NCBI GenBank assembly: GCA_018400255.1 | Contig: JAGYMO010000375.1 | Span: 1-22,708 of the forward strand | Reading direction: 5' to 3' | From: Deltaproteobacteria bacterium | GTDB taxonomy: Bacteria; Desulfobacterota; DSM-4660; Desulfatiglandales; B25-G16 | Length of the DNA: 22,708 nt | Program-made: the position numbers and the translations under genes | Part shown: piece after piece, positions 1 through 7,343 of the stretch | Layout: every line of letters begins with the position of its first letter | Numbering within the stretch: position 1 is the stretch's first letter | Notes under the pieces: model-generated | The model's database searches: none | The model's input: only the letters and a program-made list of their open reading frames with translations | What the model was told of the DNA's origin: nothing

Positions 1-2
1 AC

Positions 3-60
3 ATCCCGACTATAGGCGCATTCATCCACGGCTAAAGCCGTGGCTTTCTGCTGTCGGGGT
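3..60. repeat. Nested hairpin resembling an IS200/IS605-type element end
   Basis: An inner perfect 7-bp stem (CCACGGC at 26-32, loop TAAA, GCCGTGG at 37-43) sits inside a second stem (CCCGAC at 5-10 with GTCGGG at 53-58, extendable to 3/60 with one G-T pair). Known context: hairpins built on CCACGGCT...AGCCGTGG are common at the ends of IS200/IS605-type elements and in the RNA next to TnpB genes. No transposase reading frame is visible in the window, so this may be an element end running off the left edge, a solo end, or an unrelated terminator. The structure is certain; the assignment is inferred. Confidence 0.5.
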
Positions 61-142
61 AAAATATGGAAGTCAAAAAAAATTAACGTTATCAGTACTA
101 TTTTTATGGTATATTAAATTTCTCGAATAAAGGCCTTATCCC

Positions 143-171
143 TTGATATTTTTTATTAAATAATCTATTAA
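143..171 (+). promoter_or_regulatory. Candidate sigma-70 promoter of the tRNA-Arg gene
   Basis: TTGATA at 143-148 and TATTAA at 166-171 are separated by exactly 17 bases. The -10 box ends only 7 bases before the first tRNA base, so the primary transcript would have almost no 5' leader. The surroundings are very AT-rich, so chance matches are possible. Confidence 0.4.
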
Positions 172-178
172 AATATAC

Positions 179-255
179 GGGCGATTAGCTCAGGTGGATA
201 GAGCGTTGGTCTCCGGAACCAGAGGTCGCGAGTTCGAGTCCCGCATCGCCCACCA
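179..255 (+). tRNA. tRNA-Arg (anticodon CCG), CCA encoded
   Basis: The 77-nt cloverleaf folds by hand. The acceptor stem is GGGCGAT (179-185) with ATCGCCC (245-251), followed by discriminator A252 and an encoded CCA (253-255). The D stem is GCTC/GAGC, and the anticodon stem is 206-210 with 218-222. The 7-nt loop CTCCGGA places CCG at 213-215, which reads the arginine codon CGG. The T loop is TTCGAGT. The T stem (228-232 with 240-244) has one A-C mismatch (A231/C241), which is unusual but tolerable. No intron is seen. Confidence 0.95.
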
Positions 256-646
256 TAGAAATAATGCGTCAAGATTAAGATGAATTTAAAAAAGATACCA
301 TATATATTTACCATGACAATTGTAATAGTAAAAACCAATTAATAAGCTAACATACATATTATCAAATAAAAATCAAGATACTATTAATGCTCTGTAATCA
401 TTTTATATCTATTAAAATTATAGGAAGTTACAATTGGCATGAAAAAGCCTACGTGGTATTTACTAACATCGAGGTTATTTAACAGTATATGTATATCTAA
501 TTTATCTTTAGCATTCTACCCTTTGATAATCAATACTATTTATTGTTTTTGTAAAAAACCTCTTGCATACGGCTAATGAATATTTTGTAAAATATCTTCA
601 TTGAGGGTTTGTAGCTTAGCAAGCTTATAGTGTATTAAGGAAACCT
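256..646. other. AT-rich spacer with a dyad upstream of the small membrane protein gene
   Basis: No gene is visible in this 391-bp stretch on either strand. The only clear structure is an AT-rich dyad at 575-602: arms AATGA/TCATT outside and ATATTTT/AAAATAT inside, with a 2-base bulge. It lies about 45 bases before the ATG at 647. A weak promoter match (TTGCAT at 564-569 and TGTAAA at 587-592, spacing 17) overlaps it, so the dyad could be an operator for the downstream gene. This is inference from position only. A small AGCTT/AAGCT hairpin at 613-625 is too short to interpret. Confidence 0.25.
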
Positions 647-940
647 ATGCCAATGCCTTTTGTAAAAAAATGTTTTATTTTCGCTTTCTTAGGAGCCTTA
701 TTTTATTTCCTGTTAAGTTATCATATCATTATTGTAGGTGAAGGTATAAACTTCAGGCTGCTTAAAAAATCAAAATACACATTAGAATACACCATCTTTT
801 CTACAAAGGGAAAATCTGACTATCAAATATTAGCCGTTGATACCTTAAGAGAAGATGGAATTGGAAACCTGCTTGTTGAGGAGGGATTAATGAGTGAAGA
901 GAGACAGGAGGCCATCCTTGATAGATTAGATACAGAATAA
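647..940 (+). CDS. Small membrane-anchored protein with a GspE-like C-terminal tail, function unknown
   Basis: This is a 97-residue protein. Residues 6-31 form one strongly hydrophobic segment after a short N-terminus containing lysines, so it is either a membrane anchor or an uncleaved signal. The rest is soluble and charged. The tail, from about residue 70 to the end, contains GIGNLLVEEGLMSEER and closely matches residues 7-25 of the GspE ATPase encoded in this window (GEILKEGGLLSEERLAEAL), the helical N-terminal element of that family. An AAGGA (637-641) lies 5 bases before the ATG. A second ATG 6 bases on is also possible. The gene stands alone on the plus strand, converging on the heme genes. 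The protein-like tail and ribosome site argue that it is real. I do not know its function; similar small conserved proteins may exist in related bacteria, but I cannot check. Confidence 0.7.
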   Translation: MPMPFVKKCFIFAFLGALFYFLLSYHIIIVGEGINFRLLKKSKYTLEYTIFSTKGKSDYQILAVDTLREDGIGNLLVEEGLMSEERQEAILDRLDTE

Positions 941-1106
941 TAACAGCCATTAAACCCTGCATTACCTTTATCATTATCCAATTTCCTGGTCTTTACCTGG
1001 TAAATGCCCCTCCTCTCCTTTTGCCACTCTAGCAATGATGAGGCATGATAGTTTCTGAACGTCTTATATAATCTCCCAGTTTTTCCCACCATTCGTAAAG
1101 TTATGA

Positions 1107-1556
1107 CTACGAAATATGAAAATCAACAAGTATCTTGTAGGTTTTAAGGGACGGAAGATTCAATATATCATTAACCCCGGTAGATCTGACTATTTGACCG
1201 ATATGATTTTTTATAAGGTTCATGTCAGGGGCTATAAAGGTAAACCAGATATTATATTCATGGTCCCTAAAATAATTATGCGTTACACCTGAGTATTTAT
1301 TAACTACCTCAACAAATTTTTCAATCTTATCTTCCGGCACTTTAGCGGCACACAAGGTGCTTACAAAGCCAAGTTTCTTGGGGCTAAAGCTTCCGCCTAT
1401 TCTCCGTATTATGCCATCCTTTATTAGTCGTTTAACCCGTAAAAAAATCTCATCCTCAGTACAGTCTAGCTTATCCCCTAAGTATTTATATGGCCTCTCA
1501 GTAATAGGAAAACATGCCTGAATTTCGTTTAAAATTTTTCTATCAATATCATCCAT
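1107..1556 (-). CDS. ahbA/ahbB: Siroheme decarboxylase subunit (AhbA/AhbB type, AsnC/Lrp fold)
   Basis: The predicted role is decarboxylation of siroheme to 12,18-didecarboxysiroheme in the alternative heme pathway, in the cytoplasm. The 149-residue protein has an N-terminal winged helix-turn-helix (about 1-55, with the family-typical IIRRIGGSF at 49-57) and a C-terminal RAM-like domain. The segment THNYFRDHEYNIWFT (92-106) is characteristic of this family rather than of amino-acid-responsive Lrp regulators. Known members work as AhbA/AhbB heterodimers (or NirD/L/G/H in heme d1 synthesis). Only one subunit is encoded here, so the partner must be elsewhere or this one acts alone. AGAGG lies 7 bases before the ATG. 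The gene is downstream of ahbD and hemB on the same strand, which supports the pathway assignment. I cannot separate AhbA from AhbB by eye. Confidence 0.85.
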   Translation of the reverse strand: MDDIDRKILNEIQACFPITERPYKYLGDKLDCTEDEIFLRVKRLIKDGIIRRIGGSFSPKKLGFVSTLCAAKVPEDKIEKFVEVVNKYSGVTHNYFRDHEYNIWFTFIAPDMNLIKNHIGQIVRSTGVNDILNLPSLKTYKILVDFHIS

Positions 1557-1610
1557 GAAAAAGCCTCTACATCATTTTTACCTAACTACTCAGGTATCTT
1601 CGCGCCGATA

Positions 1611-1738
1611 CACTGACTCACAAAGATTATGAAATCGACCTTTAATCATCCTTTTTACTCCCCTACTATGGATGAACTAAATCAAAAGGGAGGGGTGATT
1701 AAAAACAAAAAGATATTTCTATGCTTTGTGAGACTGTG
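1611..1738. repeat. Imperfect long palindrome between ahbD and the decarboxylase gene
   Basis: The two halves of this 128-bp stretch are imperfect reverse complements around a centre near 1673. Matched blocks are CTCACAAAG (1617-1625) with CTTTGTGAG (1724-1732), TTAATCATCC (1642-1651) with GGGTGATTAA (1693-1702, one mismatch), a run of C and T around 1652-1662 with AAAGGGAGG, and looser matches outside (CACTGA with ACTGTG). Transcribed from the minus strand it would fold into one long, bulged hairpin. It could be a decayed miniature inverted-repeat element or an RNA-processing or stability structure inside the heme operon. The remaining 1557-1772 spacer shows no convincing gene. Confidence 0.55.
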
Positions 1739-1772
1739 GCTACTTGAGCGCACAGCGTCTTTATTTTTAACC

Positions 1773-2852
1773 TCATGATGGATTGTACGCACACAATGGC
1801 TCCTCAGACAGGTAATCTCCGGTAGCAGCATAAGCCCTTGCCCTGCACCCGCCACAAACATGAATGTATTCACATCGCCCGCACTTGCCCTTATACTTTG
1901 AAAAATCGCGAAGGTCTTTGAAAATAGGTGAATTTTCCCATATATTCAGAAAGGTCGACTCCCTCAAATCTCCAGAATTTAGCTCTAAGTAGCCGCAAGG
2001 TTGCACAATTCCTTCATTGGATATAAAGCAGTAAGAAACACCGGCCATGCATCCCCTTGTAACCGCATCAAGCCCATGAGTTTTAAAGCTTACATTTCGG
2101 CCCCTAGCACGTTCCTCCTGCCTGATAATTCTATAGTATTGAGGAGCGCATGTAGCTTTTAGCTGAAGAGGAACTTTATCATGTTGATTATAAAACCAGT
2201 GCAATGTATCTTCGTATTGCTGCGCGTCTAATTCCTGATTTACTAAATCTTTAGCCCTTCCAGTAGGCACAAGCAAGAATATATGGTGAGCAACCGCCCC
2301 AAGATCAATGGAAAGTTTCAAAATTTTCTCCAATTCACCCATATTGTGTTTTGTTATAGTGGTGTTTATTTGAAACTCAACATTATGTTCTTTAAGGTAT
2401 GATATGCCCGCAATGGCCATATCAAAAGCCCCATCTACCTGTCTGAATGAATCATGTGTTTCTTTTTTCGCCCCATCAATTGATACGCTTACCCTTTTTA
2501 TGCCTGATTCCAAAATTTTTTTTGCAATTTCCGAGGTTATTAAAGTCCCATTAGTACCCATAACCATTCTAAGACCCTTCTCCGTACCATAATCAGCTAA
2601 ATCAAATATATCTTCTCTTAGCAAAGGCTCTCCGCCTGTAAGTATTACAATGGGTTCTCCCACCTCTCGTATTTGGTCTAACACCTCCCTTGCCTTTGAA
2701 TTATTTAATTCTAAAGGATAATGACCATATCTTGAAGAGGCCCTGCAATGAACACAGTTCAAATTACAAGACCGGGTAACTTCCCATGCAAGTATATGCA
2801 AGGGGTAAGCCTTGCCGGCAGCCTTATCTTGTTTCAGTGTGTATTTTTTCAT
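1773..2852 (-). CDS. ahbD: Radical SAM heme b synthase, AhbD type
   Basis: The predicted enzyme oxidatively decarboxylates the two propionates of Fe-coproporphyrin III to give heme b, the last step of the siroheme-dependent pathway. In this 359-residue protein the radical SAM cluster motif is C29-x3-C33-x2-C36 within AWEVTRSCNLNCVHCRA. The SAM-binding GGEP is at 73-76. A cysteine-rich C-terminal region (C268, C275, C286, C324, C327, C333, C336, C354) fits a SPASM-like auxiliary iron-sulfur cluster. The opening AWEVTRSCNL is typical of AhbD; AhbC and NirJ usually have a longer N-terminus and a different lead-in to the first cysteine. The start has no clear Shine-Dalgarno sequence. It lies 103 bp downstream of hemB on the same strand. 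The alternative is another heme d1-type radical SAM enzyme (NirJ2 label), which is the same family. Confidence 0.85.
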   Translation of the reverse strand: MKKYTLKQDKAAGKAYPLHILAWEVTRSCNLNCVHCRASSRYGHYPLELNNSKAREVLDQIREVGEPIVILTGGEPLLREDIFDLADYGTEKGLRMVMGTNGTLITSEIAKKILESGIKRVSVSIDGAKKETHDSFRQVDGAFDMAIAGISYLKEHNVEFQINTTITKHNMGELEKILKLSIDLGAVAHHIFLLVPTGRAKDLVNQELDAQQYEDTLHWFYNQHDKVPLQLKATCAPQYYRIIRQEERARGRNVSFKTHGLDAVTRGCMAGVSYCFISNEGIVQPCGYLELNSGDLRESTFLNIWENSPIFKDLRDFSKYKGKCGRCEYIHVCGGCRARAYAATGDYLSEEPLCAYNPS

Positions 2853-2955
2853 GGATAGAAAATAATGTTAAATAGTTTCACTGTTGGGAATCAAGGCCCT
2901 TTAAGTTCAATCTTTATGACCCTGACCTTCCTCCCCTTTCAATCTAAAACGTCTT

Positions 2956-3927
2956 TCACCTTTTCCCGTTCAACAATTGGGCAGCCTCTTTGGCAAAATA
3001 TGTAAGGATAATATCGGCCCCAGCCCTCTTTATGGACAGAAGCATCTCCATCATTACGTTTTGCCCTTCTATCCAGCCTTTTTGGTCAGCTGCCTTAACC
3101 ATTGCATACTCACCACTAACGTTATAGGCCGCTACTGGTATATTAGTGCTTCCTTTTACCTGATAAATAATGTCCAGATAAGGTAATGCCGGTTTAACCA
3201 TTACTATATCCGCCCCCTCTTCCACGTCAATAGCCGCCTCTTTAAGGGCCTCCCTGCTGTTAGCAGGGTCCATCTGGTATGTTTTCCTGTCCCCAAATTG
3301 CGGGGCTGAATCCGCAGCCTCTCGGAAGGGACCGTAAAATGCCGAGCTGTACTTTACGGCATAAGACATAATGCCAGTATCCCTATACCCCTCTTTTTCC
3401 AACCTATTTCTAATAGCCCCTACCCTGCCGTCCATCATGTCTGAGGGAGCAACAAAATCTGCCCCGGCCCGAGCATGAGAAAGAGCCACATCAGAAAGTA
3501 TATCAATGGTAGTGTCATTATCTATCCGCCCATCCTTAATAACCCCGCAATGTCCATGATCGGTATACTGGCATAGGCAAACATCGGTTAAAACAATCAG
3601 CCCCGGCACATTTTCCTTAACAGCAGATATAGCCCTTTGAACAATTCCATCCTCTGCATATGCGGCGCTCCCCATTGAATCTTTAACATCGGGAAGGCCA
3701 AAAAGAATCACCCCTGGTATTCCAAGGGACTTCAATTCTTCTGTCTCTTTAAGCAACTCATCAATTGACAGCCGATAAATCCCCGGCATTGAAGGAATGA
3801 TTTCTCTTTTTCTACTTCCATTTACTACAAATACAGGGTAAATAAAATCATCAACCCGTAAAAATGCCTCTCTTACCATCCTCCTGATCTCTGGGGTTTG
3901 CCTGAGACGCCTTGGTCTGACTATCAT
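2956..3927 (-). CDS. hemB: Delta-aminolevulinic acid dehydratase (porphobilinogen synthase)
   Basis: This enzyme condenses two 5-aminolevulinate molecules to porphobilinogen, the first common step to all tetrapyrroles. The 323 residues match the usual family length. The two Schiff-base lysines are visible: K192 in SYAVKYSSAFYGPF and K245 in VMVKPALPYLD. The metal-site cysteines C117, C119 and C127 lie in DVCLCQYTDHGHCG, which indicates the zinc-type rather than the magnesium-only type. A strong GGGAGG lies about 7 bases before the ATG. It is the first gene of the heme block and is followed by ahbD and the siroheme decarboxylase gene. A terminator just upstream at 4075-4124 insulates it from the ClpX-like gene, so its own promoter should lie within 3928-4074; I see no convincing -35/-10 pair there. 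Confidence 0.97.
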   Translation of the reverse strand: MIVRPRRLRQTPEIRRMVREAFLRVDDFIYPVFVVNGSRKREIIPSMPGIYRLSIDELLKETEELKSLGIPGVILFGLPDVKDSMGSAAYAEDGIVQRAISAVKENVPGLIVLTDVCLCQYTDHGHCGVIKDGRIDNDTTIDILSDVALSHARAGADFVAPSDMMDGRVGAIRNRLEKEGYRDTGIMSYAVKYSSAFYGPFREAADSAPQFGDRKTYQMDPANSREALKEAAIDVEEGADIVMVKPALPYLDIIYQVKGSTNIPVAAYNVSGEYAMVKAADQKGWIEGQNVMMEMLLSIKRAGADIILTYFAKEAAQLLNGKR

Positions 3928-4074
3928 TTTCTGGCCTCCCTTAAATGCTTCATCTCTTTACATAAAAAATAAAAGGTTCTTTGCCTAAAAAAGCTTGCAG
4001 CTCGTGCCCAATTGAATGCATTTATATCTAATTACAGTAAATGAGGTAGTAAGCAAATCTTAAACATCTAACCT

Positions 4075-4124
4075 CAAAAAAGGCCTTTGGCAAACCCATA
4101 AAAATTAATGGTTTTACAAAAGGC
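4075..4124 (-). terminator. Rho-independent terminator after the ClpX-like gene
   Basis: On the minus strand a hairpin with arms GGCCTTTTGTAAAACC and GGTTTGCCAAAGGCC (13 of 16 positions pair; 12-nt loop) is followed directly by TTTTTT (complement of 4076-4081). It begins 57 bases after the stop codon of the ClpX-like gene and ends before hemB, so it should separate the two transcripts. Confidence 0.75.
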
Positions 4125-4180
4125 CACCTAATATAATTATTTGGTACTATTCCATCAAAATCAAAAAAAGTATAGGCATA

Positions 4181-6001
4181 TCACACCGTCACAGGAGATC
4201 TGCTATAATATTTTTTAATCAGGCTGTCTATGTATTTTTCCGGGTCTACTACCGCTTCTCTTGTTACAGTAAAAGTATCCTGGCCAACCCTATCTTTGAT
4301 TAATTTAAGCCCATACTCTAACTCGCTTGCCAAATTAATGCAGATATCAGTAATTTCCCTATCTTCCATGATAGAAAGCCTCAAGATCTCATCAATTGCA
4401 CTATCCGCAAAGCTTGTATCAATTTCAAGTTGTGAAAAAAGTGTTTCACTTTGCAATCGTATCTCGCTAAACATCTCCTCAAAATCTAAAAAAGCAGAAT
4501 CAATGTCAGATATATATTTCAATGCCAGTTCGGCAATTAAATTAAGTCTCTCTTCATATAATATTAATCCAGACTGGGCCTCAAACTCAGCCCTCTTTAG
4601 GGTCACGGCCCTTACCAATCTTTTCTTCTCATGCAACGCTGCATCTTTAAAGCGTTTCTCCATTTCAGGGTCCGCTGTGCCAGCATTTGAGTCTATCCTC
4701 TTTAGCTCCTCATCAGGTTTTTCAATTAACTCAGGTGTTACCAAAATCGTGTTTATTCCAGTAGATGGTAAGCGTTTTTCAAAAATCATAAGGCTTCTTT
4801 CAACAGCACTTACCAAGCCTCTCGCGCCAGTTTTCTCCTGGAATGCTATCTCGGCTAGTTTTTCAAGGCTTTTATCTTCAAACTGGATATCGATATCATA
4901 TGCCCTAAAATCCCTTTTCTTGCTAAGTATAATGGGATTATTTGGATTTGTTAAAATTTCAACAAAATCCTCTTTTTTTAACTCATCAAGTACAGCAATT
5001 ACCGGAAGACGGCCAACAAACTCTGATTCAAATCCAAATTCAATTAGATCCTGGGCCCTGACCTCTCTAACTATATCCGCTTCTGTTCCGGAGGAATGTA
5101 TATCCGCCTCAAATCCTATTCCCTGCGATTGAATGCGTTTCTTAATAATATCTGCAATCCCATCAAAGGATCCACTCATAATGAAAAGTATATTCTTTGT
5201 ATTTACTACCTGCTTTTCCCTTTTTCCTGTTCTCCGGTAATGCTCAATGGCCTGTATTTGAGATATCGCGTCATGGGGGACCTTTAGATCCACATCGGTT
5301 TCCTCCATAGGCTTCAAAAGGGCCCTCTGTACCCCGGTCCTGGATACATCATGGCCAATAATATTTTGACTGGAGGCAATCTTATCTATCTCATCAATGT
5401 AAATAATACCATTTTCGGCAAGTTCAATGTCTTCATCTGCCTCATAAACAAGGTCCCTCACAAGGTCTTCAATATCGCCCCCGACATACCCGGTCTCGCT
5501 GAATTTAGTTGCATCACCCTTAATAAATGGAACACCTATTTTCTGGGCAATTAATTTAATCAGGTATGTCTTTCCAACCCCGGTAGGGCCTATCAGTAAA
5601 ACATTATTCTTAATCATGCCTACGGAGAAGGTATTTTTATTTTTAGATCTTTTTTTTAATGATTTAATGCGGTTAAAATGAGTACAAATTTTTGTGGACA
5701 ACGTCCCCTTTGCCTGATCTTGCTTGACTACATATCCATCGAGGTAGGAATTTAACTCCTCGGGCTTCATATTAAAAGAGGGGCCATCCTCTTTATCATT
5801 CTTCTTATTCTTCCCAGTTGTCTTCTCTTGATCTCCCTGGGGGTATAACAAGGGAGATACAATCTTTATCCTGTCACCGTATTTTTTGGATAAATAATCG
5901 CTCAACTCCCTTTCAAGTTCCTTTTGGCTAGGAATTTTCTGTTCCTCTTCTTTTTTTATTACATCTTCAGATTCCATTATAAAACCCCGTACATTCATCA
6001 T
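4181..6001 (-). CDS. ClpX-like AAA+ unfoldase without zinc-binding domain, with C-terminal extension
   Basis: This 606-residue AAA+ ATPase has Walker A GPTGVGKT (138-145), the pore loop GYVG (171-174), Walker B IIYIDEID (199-206), an arginine-finger region FVGRLPV (328-334) and sensor-2 GAR (392-394), all in ClpX order. QGIGF at 293-297 carries the IGF tripeptide that in ClpX docks into ClpP. No I-domain lies between Walker A and B, which excludes HslU. Unlike housekeeping ClpX (about 420 residues), the four-cysteine zinc-binding domain is absent; residues 1-80 are charged and low-complexity. About 175 residues (430-606) of helical sequence follow the small AAA domain. A specialised unfoldase, possibly with ClpP, is likely; substrate unknown. 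ATG codons exist at 6001, 5998 and 5977. The last, giving MESEDVIKK, is a plausible alternative because GGGG precedes it. Neither start has a strong ribosome site. Confidence 0.85.
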   Translation of the reverse strand: MMNVRGFIMESEDVIKKEEEQKIPSQKELERELSDYLSKKYGDRIKIVSPLLYPQGDQEKTTGKNKKNDKEDGPSFNMKPEELNSYLDGYVVKQDQAKGTLSTKICTHFNRIKSLKKRSKNKNTFSVGMIKNNVLLIGPTGVGKTYLIKLIAQKIGVPFIKGDATKFSETGYVGGDIEDLVRDLVYEADEDIELAENGIIYIDEIDKIASSQNIIGHDVSRTGVQRALLKPMEETDVDLKVPHDAISQIQAIEHYRRTGKREKQVVNTKNILFIMSGSFDGIADIIKKRIQSQGIGFEADIHSSGTEADIVREVRAQDLIEFGFESEFVGRLPVIAVLDELKKEDFVEILTNPNNPIILSKKRDFRAYDIDIQFEDKSLEKLAEIAFQEKTGARGLVSAVERSLMIFEKRLPSTGINTILVTPELIEKPDEELKRIDSNAGTADPEMEKRFKDAALHEKKRLVRAVTLKRAEFEAQSGLILYEERLNLIAELALKYISDIDSAFLDFEEMFSEIRLQSETLFSQLEIDTSFADSAIDEILRLSIMEDREITDICINLASELEYGLKLIKDRVGQDTFTVTREAVVDPEKYIDSLIKKYYSRSPVTV

Positions 6002-6389
6002 TTAATTATATAATATATTGGTCTGATTGATTGATCGCTCAGGACTCAAACCTTCATTTCCTTAATCAATAATAGGTAAATCTTATATAAAAAGTTAGCC
6101 ATAAAAAAAACTTTTGCAACCTTTTATACCCTTTTATTAATTTCTTCAGACTCTATTGGTCTACATATAAAAATTAAAGTCAACTATAGTGAAAGCTTAA
6201 GGATATACAATCAAACAAACATAGCTCAGGAAACTGATCTATGAACAAGTTATCATGCCGATGTCAAAACTTTTCAACAATCTAAAAGTAAGTCACATAT
6301 AGATATGGGTTCCGCAAGGTCTTTAAAAAGTTATTGTTATATATAAACATGCCATGTATTGAAGATTATTTGCTGTATCGATACTCTCG
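6002..6389. other. AT-rich spacer between the TPR gene and the ClpX-like gene
   Basis: No gene, tRNA or convincing terminator is visible in these 388 bases. The stretch must hold the promoter for the minus-strand ClpX-like gene: TATAAT-like sequence lies right before its first ATG (about 6005-6015), but without a -35 partner at normal spacing. A short GATT tandem repeat (GATTGATTGATC) occurs at about 6025-6036. Confidence 0.3.
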
Positions 6390-7343
6390 TTAAAAGGGTA
6401 TCTGGCACAAGATGAATACCGACCCATTTTTTTCCACACTATCCATAGATATGCCCACCCTCTTCCCTTTTTTTAGATGTTCTAAAAACCGTAGTTTTTC
6501 ATCGTGATTATATTTATGAGCACTGCTTATTGCACTATATATGTTGCCTGAATAAAAACCAAGCTCTAGAAAACTGATAATGCCGCCTACCCCGTAAAGA
6601 TCATTATCAAAGGCCTCATAGGCGGCAAAAATCATCGCCCCATTTAAGATAAAGGATATTAATGCATCCCTCGGTCTTTCACAATAAAGGTGACCTGCTC
6701 CAGGTAAGACACTAAGAAAACCAGCTAGTTCAGGATCTTTTGTTTTAATCCCATCCTTTTTAGCCAACCCTTTTAACGTTTCCTTTATATTATAGGTATC
6801 CTCATTCTCGGGGGATACCTTTTTCAGACACTCTATAGCCTTTTCCCATAAACCCATCTCCATATAAATCCACGCCTTTTCATAATATGCCTGATCCAGG
6901 ATTGCCTGATCCGACGCAATCGTAATAAGATTATTTAAAGTAGTTAAAGATATAGAGTAGGCCTTCTTTAAAAGATACACCCTGCTAATTTCTATATACG
7001 ATTTAAAGGAATACTCTGTATCACTACAATCCTCTATAATGGAATTAAAGGTGTTAATCGCATTATCGTATTGATTGTTCTGGCTATAGGAAAGGCCCAT
7101 TTTATATCTTGCAACCTCATTCTTTTCTGAAAAAGGGAAAAAATAAATAAATCTTTCGTATTCAACAATTGCCCTCCCATAATAACCTTTATTGAAACAA
7201 TGTTCTGCAAATTGGAATTGTGCCTCTTCATCAATCACAATCTCAGCAGAGGCGTATAGATGGGAATATAAAATGGTTATAAAGAGCGCGATCAAAGAAA
7301 GCAGTGCCATCCTCACACGGCATGATGTTTTAACCTTTTTCAT
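6390..7343 (-). CDS. Secreted or membrane TPR protein with C-terminal hydrophobic domain
   Basis: From the ATG at 7343 the protein has 317 residues; an in-frame TTG at 7352 adds three. It starts with a basic N-terminus and a hydrophobic stretch ending in SHLYASAE, a likely signal peptide. Several TPR-like helix pairs follow (roughly 45-185, e.g. QFQFAEHCFNKGYYGRAIVE and YYEKAWIYMEMGLWEKAIEC). The C-terminal third has a PGAGHLYCERPRDALISF motif and two or three hydrophobic segments, typical of small membrane domains of the PGxGxxY type. The architecture suggests an envelope scaffold protein. It lies between the ClpX-like gene and gspE on the same strand, with gaps of 388 and about 250 bp, so it is probably not part of the secretion operon. 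The exact function is not recognised. Confidence 0.75.
   Translation of the reverse strand: MKKVKTSCRVRMALLSLIALFITILYSHLYASAEIVIDEEAQFQFAEHCFNKGYYGRAIVEYERFIYFFPFSEKNEVARYKMGLSYSQNNQYDNAINTFNSIIEDCSDTEYSFKSYIEISRVYLLKKAYSISLTTLNNLITIASDQAILDQAYYEKAWIYMEMGLWEKAIECLKKVSPENEDTYNIKETLKGLAKKDGIKTKDPELAGFLSVLPGAGHLYCERPRDALISFILNGAMIFAAYEAFDNDLYGVGGIISFLELGFYSGNIYSAISSAHKYNHDEKLRFLEHLKKGKRVGISMDSVEKNGSVFILCQIPF

Noticed and set aside
992..1004. TTTAC/GTAAA mini-hairpin between the convergent genes, considered as a terminator
   Set aside because: It has only 5 A/T-rich pairs and no T run on either strand.
823..1092. 89-codon minus-strand open frame overlapping the small membrane protein gene
   Set aside because: It overlaps the better-supported plus-strand gene, has low-complexity Ser-rich composition in the overlap and no recognisable domain.
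1590..1649. 19-codon minus-strand frame (MIKGRFHNLCESVYRREDT) with purine-rich sequence before its ATG, between ahbD and the decarboxylase gene
   Set aside because: It lies within and beside the palindromic element, so both the frame and the purine run are probably by-products of that repeat.
2905..2955. G-rich minus-strand stretch after hemB (GGGGAGGAAGG...GGG), considered as a G-quadruplex or a ribosome site for a missed gene
   Set aside because: The G runs are mostly two long, and no start codon with an open frame follows.
4230..5132. 300-codon plus-strand open frame
   Set aside because: It is the antisense of the ClpX-like gene, with Ser/Ile/Leu-rich composition and no domain; the minus-strand gene has all AAA+ motifs.
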